DNA of 64,000 bases from Oncomelania hupensis (lineage: Eukaryota; Mollusca; Gastropoda; Littorinimorpha; Pomatiopsidae): positions 564,937 to 628,936 of the forward strand of contig CM072526.1 in assembly GCA_036898135.1 (NCBI GenBank). The letters run 5' to 3'. Below the pieces are notes generated by a model. It saw nothing but the letters and a program-made list of their open reading frames with translations, was not told the origin of the DNA and made no database searches. The translations under genes and the position numbers were made by a program. Shown here in pieces: positions 10,842 through 21,663 of the stretch. The number at the start of each line of letters is the position of its first letter. Within the stretch, counting starts at the first letter, position 1.

Positions 10842-10845
<4 letters not shown>
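10310..10845 (+). pseudogene. I-like LINE ORF2: APE endonuclease remnant
   Basis: In one frame the sequence reads CLQETF-like at about 10325 (in a mutated context), LQLSGYSSLQ at about 10365 and VIAGDLNTSPDGH at about 10598. The last is the GDxN motif of apurinic-endonuclease-type LINE nucleases, which nick the genomic target. Stops are present. The domain is cut at 10845 by the (AAT)n tail of a minus-strand LINE. RT sequence of the same element resumes at 11720. Confidence 0.65.
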
Positions 10846-10880
<35 letters not shown>

Positions 10881-10974
10881 AGTACATTTGTATCGCGCAG
10901 TACCTCGCAAACGGTAAGGAAAGCGAGCTCGACGCGCTTGACAACACACGTGCAATCACACACACACACCCACA

Positions 10975-11013
<39 letters not shown>

Positions 11014-11700
11014 AACACGTATACACTTATCAAATGGTTAAATAATTACAGTAAAACATGGCCATGCAAAACAACAGATAATATGAATACCAAGAACCGA
11101 GCCGGTGCCGCCACCATCCATGAACAGATGACGTGACTTGATAAAAGATTACATATGGGGATGGAAGGGCGGGGGAGTGAAAATTATTGTTTGCATGTTA
11201 AAAAGGTGGGTCTTTAATTGGCGCTTGAAGGAAGAAAGTGATGGAGCATGTCGGAGTTGCATCGGTAGTGAGTTCCAGGCAGTTGCAGCAAAGAGAAAGA
11301 TCGTTCACCATAGGTCTTTGAGTGAACACGGGGGATAGAAAGCAGTTATGTATCAGAAGAATAGCGGTGTTGTCTTGCAGGAGAGTAGACAGAGAGAAGG
11401 TCAGTAAAGTATGAGGGGGCAGAACCAGTGAAGAATTTGAAAACAATAGTTGAGAGCTTGTACAAGATGCGAGCTCGAACAGGGAGCCAATGAAGAGATC
11501 GGAGTAGAGGGGTGGCATAGTCTCATTTTTTAGCTTTAAGAACAAGGCGGGCGGCAGAGTTTTGGACTTTCTGAAGTTTTTTAAGAAGGTAGAGTTTCTA
11601 CAAGAGCAACCTGAGGAGCCCCAGTGGTGCTGGAATTTCAAAAAAGCAGATTGGGACAAATGTGGGCACTCCAAAGCTTGTCGAATTACCAATGACATTC
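10846..11700 (-). pseudogene. Rex1/CR1-like LINE 3' end with (ATT)n tail
   Basis: The minus strand (11205-11680) contains, in scattered frames, the C-terminal region typical of CR1/L2/Rex1-type RTs: a conserved LVIRQALECP-type stretch and words corresponding to ARILYKLST and KTYGERSFS. Downstream is a 3' UTR carrying a (CA)n tract (10958-11008), then gcgcgatacaaatgtactgt leading into (ATT)n at 10847-10879. The gcgc.ata.aaat...(ATT)n end is shared by a fragment at 26280-26382, consistent with a SINE/LINE pair sharing a tail. Confidence 0.6.
10958..11008. repeat. (CA)n microsatellite
   Basis: Cytosine-adenine dinucleotide run with a few interruptions (acacccacaca), inside the 3' UTR of the minus-strand LINE. 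Confidence 0.9.
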
Positions 11701-11719
11701 TAAATTCGAAAGATCCAGT

Positions 11720-11872
11720 TTGGAGTTTTCTTATATCCTAATAGTGCTTCCGAAAATATTTCCAAAACATCTATAAAAAGCAGTGCAGGGAACAGGGGAG
11801 AGCGTCAACTTCCGCTTTGTATAGATAAAATTCAGGGGTGGGTAGAAGAAAACGGCTTCCAATTTTCAATTT
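11720..11872 (+). pseudogene. I-like LINE RT palm fragment
   Basis: In one frame it reads CIDKIQGWVEENGFQFSIS just before an RTE insertion breaks it at 11873. This is the post-catalytic palm/thumb segment typical of I-group RTs and fits the element whose endonuclease ends at 10845. The RT fingers and catalytic box are missing, lost where the minus-strand LINE sits. Confidence 0.6.
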
Positions 11873-12300
11873 CTAATCCTATCCTATCATGTAACTCTGA
11901 GGTCATTGGGGCACCACAGATGATCGTTTAACCAGCGTACTCCATCTTTCTCTGTCTTCAGCAACCCTGATGGTTTCGCTAAATGTCAAGCCAGTCCATT
12001 CTCGAATGTTGTCCTCCCACTTCTTTTTATGGTCTCCCTCTTCTTCTACCTCCTTGCAATGTGCCTTGCAGGATGGTCTTTGCAAGGATCTGGTGACGTG
12101 GCCATACCATTGGAGTTTCTGTTTCTTCACCACTGTGAGCAGGTCATCGTGTTGTCCAATGGCTTGTGTGATGGTCTGTCGGACTTCGTCGTTGGTGATG
12201 TGCTGGGTATAGGAAATGCCCAGAATCTTCTGTAGCACCTCATCTCCATGCTTTGTATTCTTCGTTGTAGATCTGCTGTGAGGGTCCATGTTTCGCAAGC
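11873..12300 (-). pseudogene. RTE LINE 3' fragment
   Basis: Minus-strand RTE 3' end. The tail (ctatcctatcatg on the plus strand) is followed by the conserved C-terminus with KQKLQWYGHVTRS, WEDNIREWTGL and ISYTQHITNDEVRQTIT. Several substitutions and a short deletion distinguish it from the 22.2 kb copy. It interrupts the I-like LINE and is therefore younger than it. Confidence 0.8.
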
Positions 12301-12439
12301 TTATAATACCGAATGCAATTTTCATCGCAAACAGAACCAGGTTTTGAACCCTTCTCTCCATGTTTATGTCTAACCCATCAAAATTTCTAGACAAATAAAG
12401 ATTTTGGGTATTATTATTATTATTTATTTACTTTTCTGC

Positions 12440-13480
12440 CGCATATTAAATTACCTGAGGGAAAGCTGCCAGGTCTTAATGCTTGAAAGTTATCAGCCAC
12501 ACAGACTGGGGAGCAGACAAGCGAACTCTGCTCCTCATCCATCGTTCTCTGGTACACTCTGTTGGATTATGGTAGCATTGTATATGGTTCCACTAGGAAA
12601 GCCTATTTAAAAGCCTTGGATCCAATCCACCATCAAGTTCTTCAGATCTGTCTTGGGGGCTTCACACTTCACCGAAGGAAAGTCTCTAAGTTGAGGCTAT
12701 CGAATATCCCTTGGAGACCCATAGACTTCAGCTCACCAAAACTATTTTCTCAAACTTAAAGCAAACCCTGAAAAATCCCTCTTATGATTGTGTTCTAAAC
12801 CCTTTATTTACTCCCAGCAAACCGACAGGTTCCTCCTTTTGGTATCATTCTTATGTCCTCACTTTGATACTGCAGTCATAAATGTTGATTCTGTTAATGA
12901 TGACCAGTTGCTAAATGCTCTTCCACCTTGGAACATCGTCAACCCCATTATCAACTTCAATCTCACATCCTTCAAAGAGACCGAAACTTTTGAAGCTGTT
13001 ATAAACAACTTTATCTAGAACAATGTTCATTGTATAAAGGATATGAAAAACGTTTTACAGAGGGGGTGAAGAAAGGAGACTCAGTTGCTGCTGCATCAGT
13101 CTCTTGGAGACACTTCGACCAGCCTTTGCAACAGTGTATACCTGATTTTTGTTCCGTTTATGCAGCTGAGCTCAAGGCAATTTTCACTGTCAGCACTTCG
13201 GGCTCTGTTCACGAGAAAGATATCGCATCCTTTTGTGGCAGAGATCCATGACCTCCATACACAACTTGTTTCTATGGGTAAAAAGTTTTTATGTGGGTCC
13301 CAAGTCACATGGGCATCCGCAGCAATATTGCAGTGGACAAAGCGTCTAAAGAAGCTCTGCATCTAGATTTTCCTTCAGAGATTTTCCAATTTGTTCCATT
13401 CTCTGACCTGCGTTGATGATTGACTCTTATTGTAAAACGGCTCTGGCAGACCGAATGGTCTAATCAAACAAATAACAAAT
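12440..13480 (+). pseudogene. I-like LINE RT thumb and RNase H, frameshifted
   Basis: Resumes the I-like LINE. It contains HTDWGADKRTL-like and LDYGSIVYGSTRKAYLKALDP (RT thumb), then a linker (HFDTAVINVDSVNDDQLLNALP), then RNase H pieces: a TDGSKKGDS-like start near 13060, AAELKAI at about 13160 and IHDLHTQLVS near 13245. The end sequence matches 306-540 in reverse. Multiple frameshifts and stops make it non-functional. Confidence 0.7.
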
Positions 13481-13583
13481 TATTCAAATTGTCACATAAA
13501 GAAGTTTTATATTCTCTGAATATGTTGTCTTTATATCCTGGATGAAAAACACTAACTAATTTTATAAATATGCGTCATTCACA

Positions 13584-13891
13584 TCCATCACACAAGCCAT
13601 TGGACAACACGATGACCTGCTCACAGTGGTGAAAAAATGGAAACTCCGATGGTATGGCCATTTCACCAGATCATCAGGTCTTGCAAAGACCATCCTGCAA
13701 GGCACAGTGCAAGGAGGTAGAAGAAGAGGCAGACCGAAAAAGAGGTGGGAGGACAACATTCGAGAATGGACTGGTTTGACACTAAGCGAAACAATCAGGG
13801 TTGCTGAGGACAGGGAAAGATAGAGTATGTTGGTTAAACGATCATCTGTGGTGCCCCTACGACCTCTGAGTTACGGGATAGGATAGGATAG
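13584..13891 (+). mobile_element. RTE LINE 3' fragment with 12-bp target duplication
   Basis: Plus-strand RTE terminus of 308 bp, ending ttacgggataggataggatag. It is flanked by exact copies of GCGTCATTCACA (13572-13583 and 13892-13903). The coding part contains KLRWYGHFTRSSG and RRRGRPKKRWEDNIREW. It lies in the 3' UTR of the I-like LINE. Confidence 0.9.
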
Positions 13892-13984
13892 GCGTCATTC
13901 ACAATTATAATTAAGCTTCGAGTACAAATGGGTAATGCCTACTAATGGGTTTTTGTGTTGCTCATGCTGTTCTATGTTCTATGT

Positions 13985-14057
13985 TTGTGTGTCTTGGTCC
14001 TGATTTGGCTCGGAAGAGTCCGCTGGACCTAAAGCAATAATCATGTAATGTAATGTT
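13985..14057 (+). repeat. Terminal block and tail of the I-like LINE
   Basis: Carries ggtcctgatttggctcggaagagtccgctggacctaaagcaataatcatgtaatgtaatg. Its position downstream of RNase H links this widespread block to the I-like LINE as its 3' end. Confidence 0.6.
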
Positions 14058-14639
14058 TGTGTGTCTGCATGTACGTAGTGGGTCTGTGTGGTCACGTGAC
14101 GTGTGTTTTACTCACACGGTAGTTCTTGAAAGAAATAGTTATAATGAATTGAAGAGACTGACTATAGCTATTGGAGGTGGTTATGTGTCTGCAGTTGGTG
14201 TGTAGCTGAGGCAAAGGTGCCTACCGTACGCGCTGGCGCATATTTTTACGAATTTTCAACATAAAATACGACAATGAGAGCAATTCCTTAAAAATACGCA
14301 TTTTCGTGGTGTACCAAAAAAAAATTTTTTTTTTCGTACTGATTTTATATATGTTTCAATCTGCTATTTTTTTAAACTTGATGACCCTAGAGCGCATGTG
14401 CAAAAGTGAAATCTCGTGCGTGAGAGGTAGTGCGAAACTTTGTATCCGCCATTGTGCTAAACATGGTGTCGCTTGTCTTGTCTTGTCTTGCCGTATACGC
14501 CCACAATCAATCGTGTTGATCATTATGGCACTTGAGAGGAAGGTTTTGTATGCATGTCAAGTATGGATACGGAGCTAGTAACATTTAAATCGTGTCGCTA
14601 CATAGGAAATGTGAGTGAAGGGGGAAATGCTGGGTAAGG

Positions 14640-15578
14640 AGACTGGGGGGAATGGCGGGTGGTGTGGAGGAGGAAGGGGGGGGGGGGGAACTGGAGGGCT
14701 TTATTGGGAGACTCCCGACACCAAGGTGTCAGCAGCCAGAGCCTCCAGTGCCTCATTGTTGAGGGCATTCCAGTCCTTTATGGTTCGTGGCAGAATAGAG
14801 GCGGCTCTATATTGGGTCCTGCACGAGACTTGTTTGTACTGCTTGTTGTGGCTGCGGTGTTGGCGCGATATTGCCTGTTCCACTTTCCCATTGATGATGG
14901 GGCAGTTCGCAGTGCCACTAGTGATCTTGCGCAGTATCTGAAGGCGTGCAGTGCGACGTCGATCCTCCATGGACGGCCACCCCAGTGACTCCAGCATGTC
15001 CCTAACACTCGATGTGTTGTGATAGCGGTTAGTAGCAAACCGGGCGGCGCATCTCTGAACTGCTTCCAGTCTGTCGATGCCTTTCTGGGTGTGAGGGTCC
15101 CAAACAGATGCTGAGTATTCCAGGATAGGACGCACGTAGGTCATGTAAGCTCTCTCCTTGATGGCCGTAGAGGTCACCTTGAGATTCCTTCTCAGGAAGC
15201 CTAGTGTCTTACTGGCCTTGTTGGCGATGCTGCTGACATGTGCGTCCCAGGTAAGGTTGCTGCGGAGGGTCACCCCGAGGTACTTGGCCTCAGAGACTGA
15301 CTCAAGGGTGTGACCGTGTAGGGTGTAACTAGACTGTAGGGGACGTCTGCTCCTCGTGACTGGCAGAGTTGTGCACTTGTCAGGGTGGAACTGCATATCC
15401 CAGCTCTTCTCCCATTGCTCAAGGCGTTGGAGGTCTTGCTGTAGCTGGGCTTGCTTTTGGTTGCTAGTTACCACTCTGTATACAGCTGTGTCATCTGCGA
15501 ACAGTCTTGTCAGTGCAGTCAGTCGGTCCGGTAAATCGTTGATGTAGGCCAGGAATAAGCATGGCCCCAGTACGCGAA
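14640..15578 (-). pseudogene. 5'-truncated L2/CR1-like LINE, RT C-terminal half
   Basis: On the minus strand 14701-15577 is one open frame of about 290 codons containing VLGPCLFLAYINDLP, the RT catalytic box RLFADDTAVYR, KYLGVTLRSNLTWDAHV, KTLGFLRRNL and YVRPILEYSASVWDPHT. These motifs in this order are typical of the RT palm and thumb of L2/CR1-group LINEs. The frame is intact, so this insertion is young, but the RT N-terminus and the endonuclease are missing. An aataaag lies just beyond the stop. The source ORF is cut sharply at about 15578 (5' truncation), so the first residues of the open frame (up to about SCKRFR) are not LINE-derived. Confidence 0.85.
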
Positions 15579-16225
15579 AGCGTTTACACGAGAGTGACGA
15601 TGAGAGCGAGTCTGAAAAAAAGCGGGGTAAGGTTGCAATTAAGCAAAAAGCGCGACATTGCTCTGCATACGACATTCAGCAACACTTAGATTAGGTATTA
15701 CGGACAAACATTTTATTTTGGTTCAGGATGTTTTATTTTGTTTTTATTAAACCTTTAGAAGATTAAAAAAAATTAAATTGTTAAAATCGGTAATTTAAAA
15801 GGCACTTGTACAGCTGTTCAAAGTAGGTAACCCTCACATAAAAATAAAACGCGTTTTTCCCAAAAGTGGCTCAGCCTCCTGTGTCTAAAATTAATACAAA
15901 GTGGATAAAAAGGCACTGTATTTACACAACAAAATGCAGAACACTCTAGTATGCTCAGAAAACAAAAAGTGTTGCCAATTTCAGCAGAATATACGAAAAT
16001 AATGATGCATTCATATATATTCATAATTCATATTAATTGTTGGACAATAATATGAAGATCCTTTGGGGGAGTGGGGGGGGGGGGGTATGGAGTAAAATAC
16101 AACACAAAAAATAATATATTAGTGTGCATTTGTGACCATAACTTGTTGAGTTCTATATTATTTTGTTTCTAGAAATCAGAAACAAAATACACAAAAAACA
16201 CCAAGAAAAATATAAAATCAAAGAC
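15579..16225. other. Unassigned DNA beyond the L2-like LINE
   Basis: A short charged plus-strand frame ends at about 15693 (ESDDESESEKKRGKVAIKQK then stop). It could be the end of some gene interrupted by the LINE, but no family is recognised. The rest is AT-rich with a poly-G run at 16072-16085. Confidence 0.3.
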
Positions 16226-16248
16226 TTTCGGGCTAGGCCCTTCTTCAG
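16226..16248 (-). other. Hammerhead-core-like motif (CUGANGA-stem-GAAA)
   Basis: On the minus strand the bases read CTGAAGA, one A, a perfect GGGC/GCCC 4-bp stem with a CTA loop, then GAAA. This fits the hammerhead ribozyme core spacing. Penelope-like retroelements are known to carry such motifs at their ends. I cannot find a convincing stem I or cleavage site here, so this is at most a decayed fragment. Confidence 0.3.
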
Positions 16249-16320
16249 TGATGAAAAATAAATAAAACATGAGGTCAGTGATGATGACGTAAACACTAAA
16301 CATGCGTCATAGTCAGAAGA

Positions 16321-16325
<5 letters not shown>

Positions 16326-16377
<52 letters not shown>

Positions 16378-16384
16378 TCTCTCA

Positions 16385-16449
<65 letters not shown>

Positions 16450-16476
16450 ACTCTCTCTCCCTCTCTCTCTCTCACT

Positions 16477-16531
<55 letters not shown>
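16326..16531. repeat. (CT)n microsatellite, left of LINE A
   Basis: About 200 bp of nearly pure CT with occasional A or C interruptions. A second (CT)n tract lies at 21629-21659 immediately after the LINE A 3' end. Confidence 0.95.
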
Positions 16532-16534
<3 letters not shown>

Positions 16535-16669
16535 GGGGCGCTGTTTGGCGCGCTTTTCAGTCAGGTGTGCTTTCTTGAGCTCTGACATTTTTATCGCGTT
16601 TCACTCAAAAGTTGGTCGGTGGATGGATACTGTGCCTCAATTACTTGCGTAGAGGTGTATAAGTGTACC

Positions 16670-17676
16670 ATGCCTGCAGAATCGTTGTCTTTTAGGGCCA
16701 AGTGTGGTTTATTCGTTGGAATTTTCCTCTATTTCATGTGGCGAAGAGGCAAGTCTATTTTTAGACCACGAGTGCTTCGGATACATTCGTACTCAGCCGG
16801 TTTGGTGGTAGGCTTGCTGTTTGCACAGTTTACGTTTTGCAACTTGTTATTACGCTGCGGAGATGTAGAGAGTGGCCCTGGCCCTACTGGTCACTCCAAG
16901 CAGGACACATCCATGAGGCAGACGCGATTGACCAGCAAGGGTGGAGATCGAGAGGGGGCCAGTACCAGGAGAGACAGTGTTACCGCTGACGCTGGTGGAG
17001 ACTCGATGCTGCGTGATATACTCAACAAACTGTCAGGTGTGGATACCAAACTGACGACCTTGGACTCGAACATCGACAAACGACTTGAAGGGTTGCGAGA
17101 AGAGATGAGAGAAGTACCTTTTCTACTGTCACCGCTGAGGTAAATGAGCTGAGAGAGGAGGTGGAGAGATTGAGAGAAGAAAATAATGATTTGAGAATGC
17201 AGATGGACAAATTTGAGGTCAAGCTTGATGACCAAGAGTGTCGATCTAGACGTAATAACGTTCTTTTTTACGGATTGGCCAGACAGGATCCGATCGACAA
17301 AGATGAGGACTGTGAGCTTACTGTGAAAGAGTTTCTAACAGATAAATTAGACATGTCGGTGGATAACTTCGATCGGGTACACCGTACTAGTGACAAACCC
17401 AATGCACCGATAATAGCAAGATGTACTTTTTACAAGGATAAGTTGGCGATTATGAAGGCCAAAAGCAAACTCAGAAACTCAAACATCAATGTGTTTATTG
17501 GTGAAGATTTTTCAGTGCGTGTTCGTGACATTCGTAAGAGGCTGTCTACACACATGAAAGAAGCGAAGAAGGCTGGGAAAAGGGCTTTTTTAGTGTATGA
17601 TCACCTGGTGATTGATGGCAAAAAATTTGTGCTGTCAAATGATGATATTGTTGAGGAGGGAAGGAAAGGTAAATAA
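16670..17676 (+). pseudogene. LINE A ORF1 (L1-ORF1p-like with 2A-like motif)
   Basis: RNA-binding chaperone-type ORF1. The ATG at 16670 follows in-frame codons from 16619 and is the more plausible start. The N-terminal part has a hydrophobic run (about residues 40-63) followed by CGDVESGPGPT (codons at about 16857-16889), close to the 2A ribosome-skipping consensus DxExNPGP but with G for N. A coiled-coil-like region (LREENNDLRMQMDKFEVKL) follows, then CRSRRNNVLFYGL, DRVHRTSD and FIGEDFS, the RRM and C-terminal hallmarks of the L1 ORF1p family (Transposase_22). A frameshift near 17145 separates the N-terminal part from the coiled-coil and RRM parts. Confidence 0.8.
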
Positions 17677-17712
17677 TGGTGCGGCCAGCCCTGTAATCTC
17701 TGTACGAATAAT

Positions 17713-20700
17713 GTGTTGTCTTGTCAGGATTTTTTCAGTCAATGTTCTACTGTGTGTCAGTCACAAGCGTGTTCTGACCGTGTTTCTATAAATAGCTGCT
17801 TGCGTGTGCCTATAACTAGTGATGAAGTAGGCCTCAGTTCTGCTAGTGCGAATGAGAGAGATAAGTGTGCTGTGATTGGATCACAGACGGAGGCGTGTGT
17901 AGGCCACAGTGAATCACGTGACCGGTTGTTTATGCCACAGAGTTCGCAAGAGGTCAATTGTGTTTTCTTTGAAGAGTCGTTATTTGGTGCTGAAACTGAA
18001 AGTATTGATACTGATAGTGACAGTAGTTCTACATTCCCGGTGGTTGATAATAAAACATTTTCATTCTTTCATTGGAATATTAATGGTGTAAAATCAAAAT
18101 TATATGATGTTGAATTTGTATCTTTTATTTCCCAGTTTGACTTTGTCTGTTTGGTTGAAACATTTGTTGATTCTTTTGATGCCAATTTCTTCCCTGGGTT
18201 TAAGACTTTTTGTAAGCCATCAGTTAAGCTCTCAAAGGCAGGACGTCCTTCTGGTGGTTGTTTAACTTTAATAAAGAATACCTTTCTCCCTTATGTTAAA
18301 CAGATTGTAATTGATATTGGTTTCTTTTTGTTGTTTATTATTGACAAGAGTGTTTTTGGCTTATCAAAGGATGTTCTTTATGCATGTGCCTATGTCCCAC
18401 CTGAGGGCTCTAGGTATTATTCTGTGTTGGTTGATGAGAGTGATGGTGTGTCTTTACTGGAAAATTGCCTAATTGATAATGCTCTGATTGATAATGATTA
18501 TTTTGTTTTGTTGTCAGGTGATTTTAATGCTCGCACATCTAATATATCACAGCCGGCTTTTGTAGATGACAATGCTGATATACACCTAACTCATTGCTCT
18601 GAAAATAATCCTAGAAACTCACAAGATAAAACTATAAATTCGTTTGGTAAAACATTGCTTGATATGTGCACTACTTTAGACTTGTGTATTTTGAATGGTG
18701 TGTGTTCTGGCGACCAGGATGGTTGCTACACATACATATGTGACCAGGGTAGTAGTGTTGTTGATTATTTTGTGATGTCATGTGAACTTTTTGCTACATT
18801 TTTTGATAATTGTAAACTTGTTGTATGGGATAAAATTGATACACAACATATGCCTGTTGTTCTTTCTATAAAATTCCCTTGTGAAAATGTTGATACTAAG
18901 ATTAATGATGAGGAAACATATGTTGATAAATATGTATGGGACCCTGACCTTTCTGATGTCTTTAGAAACAATATTTGTTCTCAACACGCTCGTTTTAAGT
19001 TAGAAGAAGCTATTCGTTTAATTGATGTGGATGTTGATCATGCCTTGTGTTTGTTTAATGCATGTTTAAAAGACTCCGCGGACTGTATGAAAAGACGGGT
19101 TCGTTTTCACAATAGGAAGATTGCATATGACTGGTTTGATGCAGAGTGCAAGAAAGGTAGAAAGCAGACTCAGAAACTGCTAAAAAAGTACAGGCGCACT
19201 TTGCTCAATACTGATCGGTTTGAATTTTGTAAGGCTAGGAGAGAATATAAACATTTGATTGTTATCAAGAAAAAACTTTACAATGCTAAGATGATTGAAT
19301 ATTTAGTTTCTTCTGTTAATGATCAAAAAACCTTCTGGCAAACTGTGCGCAAAACTATTCCAAAGCGGAAGTTTGTGAAAAATCAAATAACATGTGACCA
19401 ATGGTTTGCACACTTTCAGCAACTACTTGAACAAGATATTGACAATTATGAAAATGTCGACACTGCGGATGATGAAGGTGAAAACTTTGATGATCTGGAT
19501 TTTAATCGCCCAATATCAAGCGCAGAAGTTTTATTAGCCCTTCGCAAATTAAAACCAAATAAAGCAGCAGGGCCAGATGGAATAATAGGAGAAATTTAAA
19601 AATACTCCTCAGATGTCATTGTTATATTTTTAGTTAAATTTCTTAATGGCTTATTTACCAAGGGTATTTACCCTGAAAGTTGGTGTGAATCAATTATTCT
19701 CCCGCTGTATAAGAAAGGTGATGTAAATAATCCTAGTAATTATAGAGGGATAAGTCTTTGCAATCTTGGTAGTAAAGTTTATGGAATTATTATTAATAAG
19801 CGATTGCAAGCATGGGTGGAAGAGAATAATAGTACTGGGGAATGTCAGGCAGGATTTAAAGCCGGTTACTCAACAATTGATCATTTATTTACTTTGATGG
19901 CCTGTGTTCAAAAACAATTCCTTAAAAATAGAAAATTATATGTTGCTTTTATTGATTTTCAAAAATGTTTTGATAGTATTAGTATTAATAGACATTTACT
20001 CTGGCCAATACTTCTCAAGCATGGTATTAAAGGGAAACTGTACTCCTGTATTAATAGCATGTACTCAAATGTTAAAGCACGTGTTCGATGTGGTACTAAT
20101 CTCACACAGTCGATTATTTGTAGTTATGGTGTGAAGCAAGGAGATACATGTAGTCCTGTCTTGTTCAGTTTGTTTATTAATGAGTTGGCATTAGATGTTA
20201 TTAGAAATGGGAGACATGGAGTAACTTTTTTAATGGACACATTTGAATTATTTATCCTTTTATTAGCAGATGATATTGTTCTTGTATCAGAAACCAGTGT
20301 TGGTTTACAAAATCAGTTAAATTCACTGCACAGTGCTGCTTCGAATTTATGTTTAAAAGTCAACATGGACAAAAGCATTATTGTAGTTTTCAGAAAAGGA
20401 GGTTATCTTGGAAGGCGAGAAATATGGTTTTTTGGTGGTGAGGTAATGCCCGTTTTGACAGCCTACAAATACCTGGGCATATATTTTTCTACCAAACTAA
20501 GTTTTGTTGCCGCGAGTCGTGATTTATCCAGTCGGGCAAAAAGAGCACTTCTTTGTATTTTGCAAAAGCTTCGAATGTTTAATAATTATTCACTGGATGT
20601 TTTTTTTAAATTGTTTGACGCTCAAGTTCAATCTATTTTAAAATATGGATCCGAAATTTGGGGCTTAGAAAATGCTGCGCATCATTGTGAGAAGATTCAT

Positions 20701-21463
20701 TTGTTTGCAATGAAGAAATTATTATGTGTTAATATGCGGACCCCAAAATAATGACCTCGTATATAAAGAGTTAAACAGATTTCCTTTATTAATTAATTTC
20801 TCAATGAATACGATTCGTTACTGGTTGAAGTTATGTAAAATGCCTACTGATAGAATCCCGAAAAAGGCTTATTTTGTGTTGCTGGATTTAGACAATAGAG
20901 GGAAGACAACTTGGGCATCGAAAGTAAGACAGTGTTTAGATGTACATGGTTTTGGTAATGTTTGGCTAGCACAGGGTGTAGGGAACGAGGGAGAGTTTTT
21001 AAGAATGTTTAAGCAGCGCATGGTTGATTGCAGATGGCAAAATTGGAGTGAACATGTGAGCGAAAGCGAAAGATTCCATATGTATAGATTATTTTGCAGC
21101 CAATTAAATGTTGTTCCTCAATATTTGAGTATGCCTCTTGACAGTCATCTGAAATTCATTATGACAAAATTCCGATTTGGTGTTTCAGATTTGTTGGTCC
21201 ACTTTTATCGATATCGGCAATGTAAGCCAGATGATCTAATTTGTCCGCTATGTAAAAACGGTGTGGAGAATGAAATTCATTTCTTACTTTTTTGTCCTTT
21301 TCTAATAAATTTCAGAAAGAAGCTAATACCTATAAAATTCCATAGAAATCCAAGTTTATTCCGTTTTCAGTTGCTAATGTCATCAAAACAACCTCATATT
21401 GTTAAAAATGTATGTGTTTACTTGTATCATGCTTTTAAAATTCGGGAAATTGTGTTACACTGA
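17713..21463 (+). pseudogene. LINE A ORF2: APE endonuclease, RT and zinc knuckle
   Basis: About 1,250 codons. The endonuclease (18050-18890) shows SFFHWNING, FVCLVETF, PSGGCLTLIKN, LLSGDFNARTS (GDxN) and DTQHMPVVLS. RT begins at LRKLKPNKAAGPDG and includes YRGISLCNLGSKVYG, QAGFKAGYSTIDHL, FIDFQKCFDSI, GVKQGDTCSPVLFSLFINEL and the catalytic LLADDIVLVSE. The C-terminus has CPLCKNGVENEIHFLLFC, a CCHC-type knuckle. An in-frame TAA at 19597-19599 replaces a leucine codon (the related LINE B has GELLKY there). About four extra bases near 20745 shift the frame into 20726-21463. The element is recently inactivated. Exact clade not resolved (L1/Tx1-like ORF1; RT needs a tree). Confidence 0.9.
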
Positions 21464-21624
21464 TTGTTATATATATTTAGCCTAGCTATATGTTTCTGCT
21501 AATGTATTGATTATTTATATATTTATAATTATGTTACTATGCGCTTTGTATAATGTTGTTATGGTAATTTACCCCCTTTCTAATGGGGCTTTGGCCTTAT
21601 CGAAATAAATCAATTTCAATTTCA

Positions 21625-21628
<4 letters not shown>

Positions 21629-21659
<31 letters not shown>
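21629..21659. repeat. (CT)n microsatellite, right of LINE A
   Basis: Pure CT run directly after the aatttc tail of LINE A, matching the repeat on the element's 5' side. Confidence 0.9.

Positions 21660-21663
<4 letters not shown>

Larger units (their letters stand above)
16532..21628 (+). mobile_element. LINE A: nearly complete APE-type LINE within (CT)n
   Basis: Two-ORF LINE: 5' leader from ggggggcgctgtttgg, ORF1 (16670-17676), ORF2 (17713-21463) and a 3' UTR ending aaataaatcaatttcaatttcaattt, a short tandem tail. It is about 5.1 kb. CT repeats abut both ends, which suggests insertion into a CT microsatellite with the duplicated target hidden in the repeat. Coding damage is light: one ORF1 frameshift, and one stop and one frameshift in ORF2. 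LINE B at 41.0-45.0 kb is a related element. Confidence 0.9.

Noticed and set aside
16302..16652. 116-codon frame rich in Leu and Ser
   Set aside because: It is the translation of the (CT)n microsatellite plus a little flanking LINE sequence.
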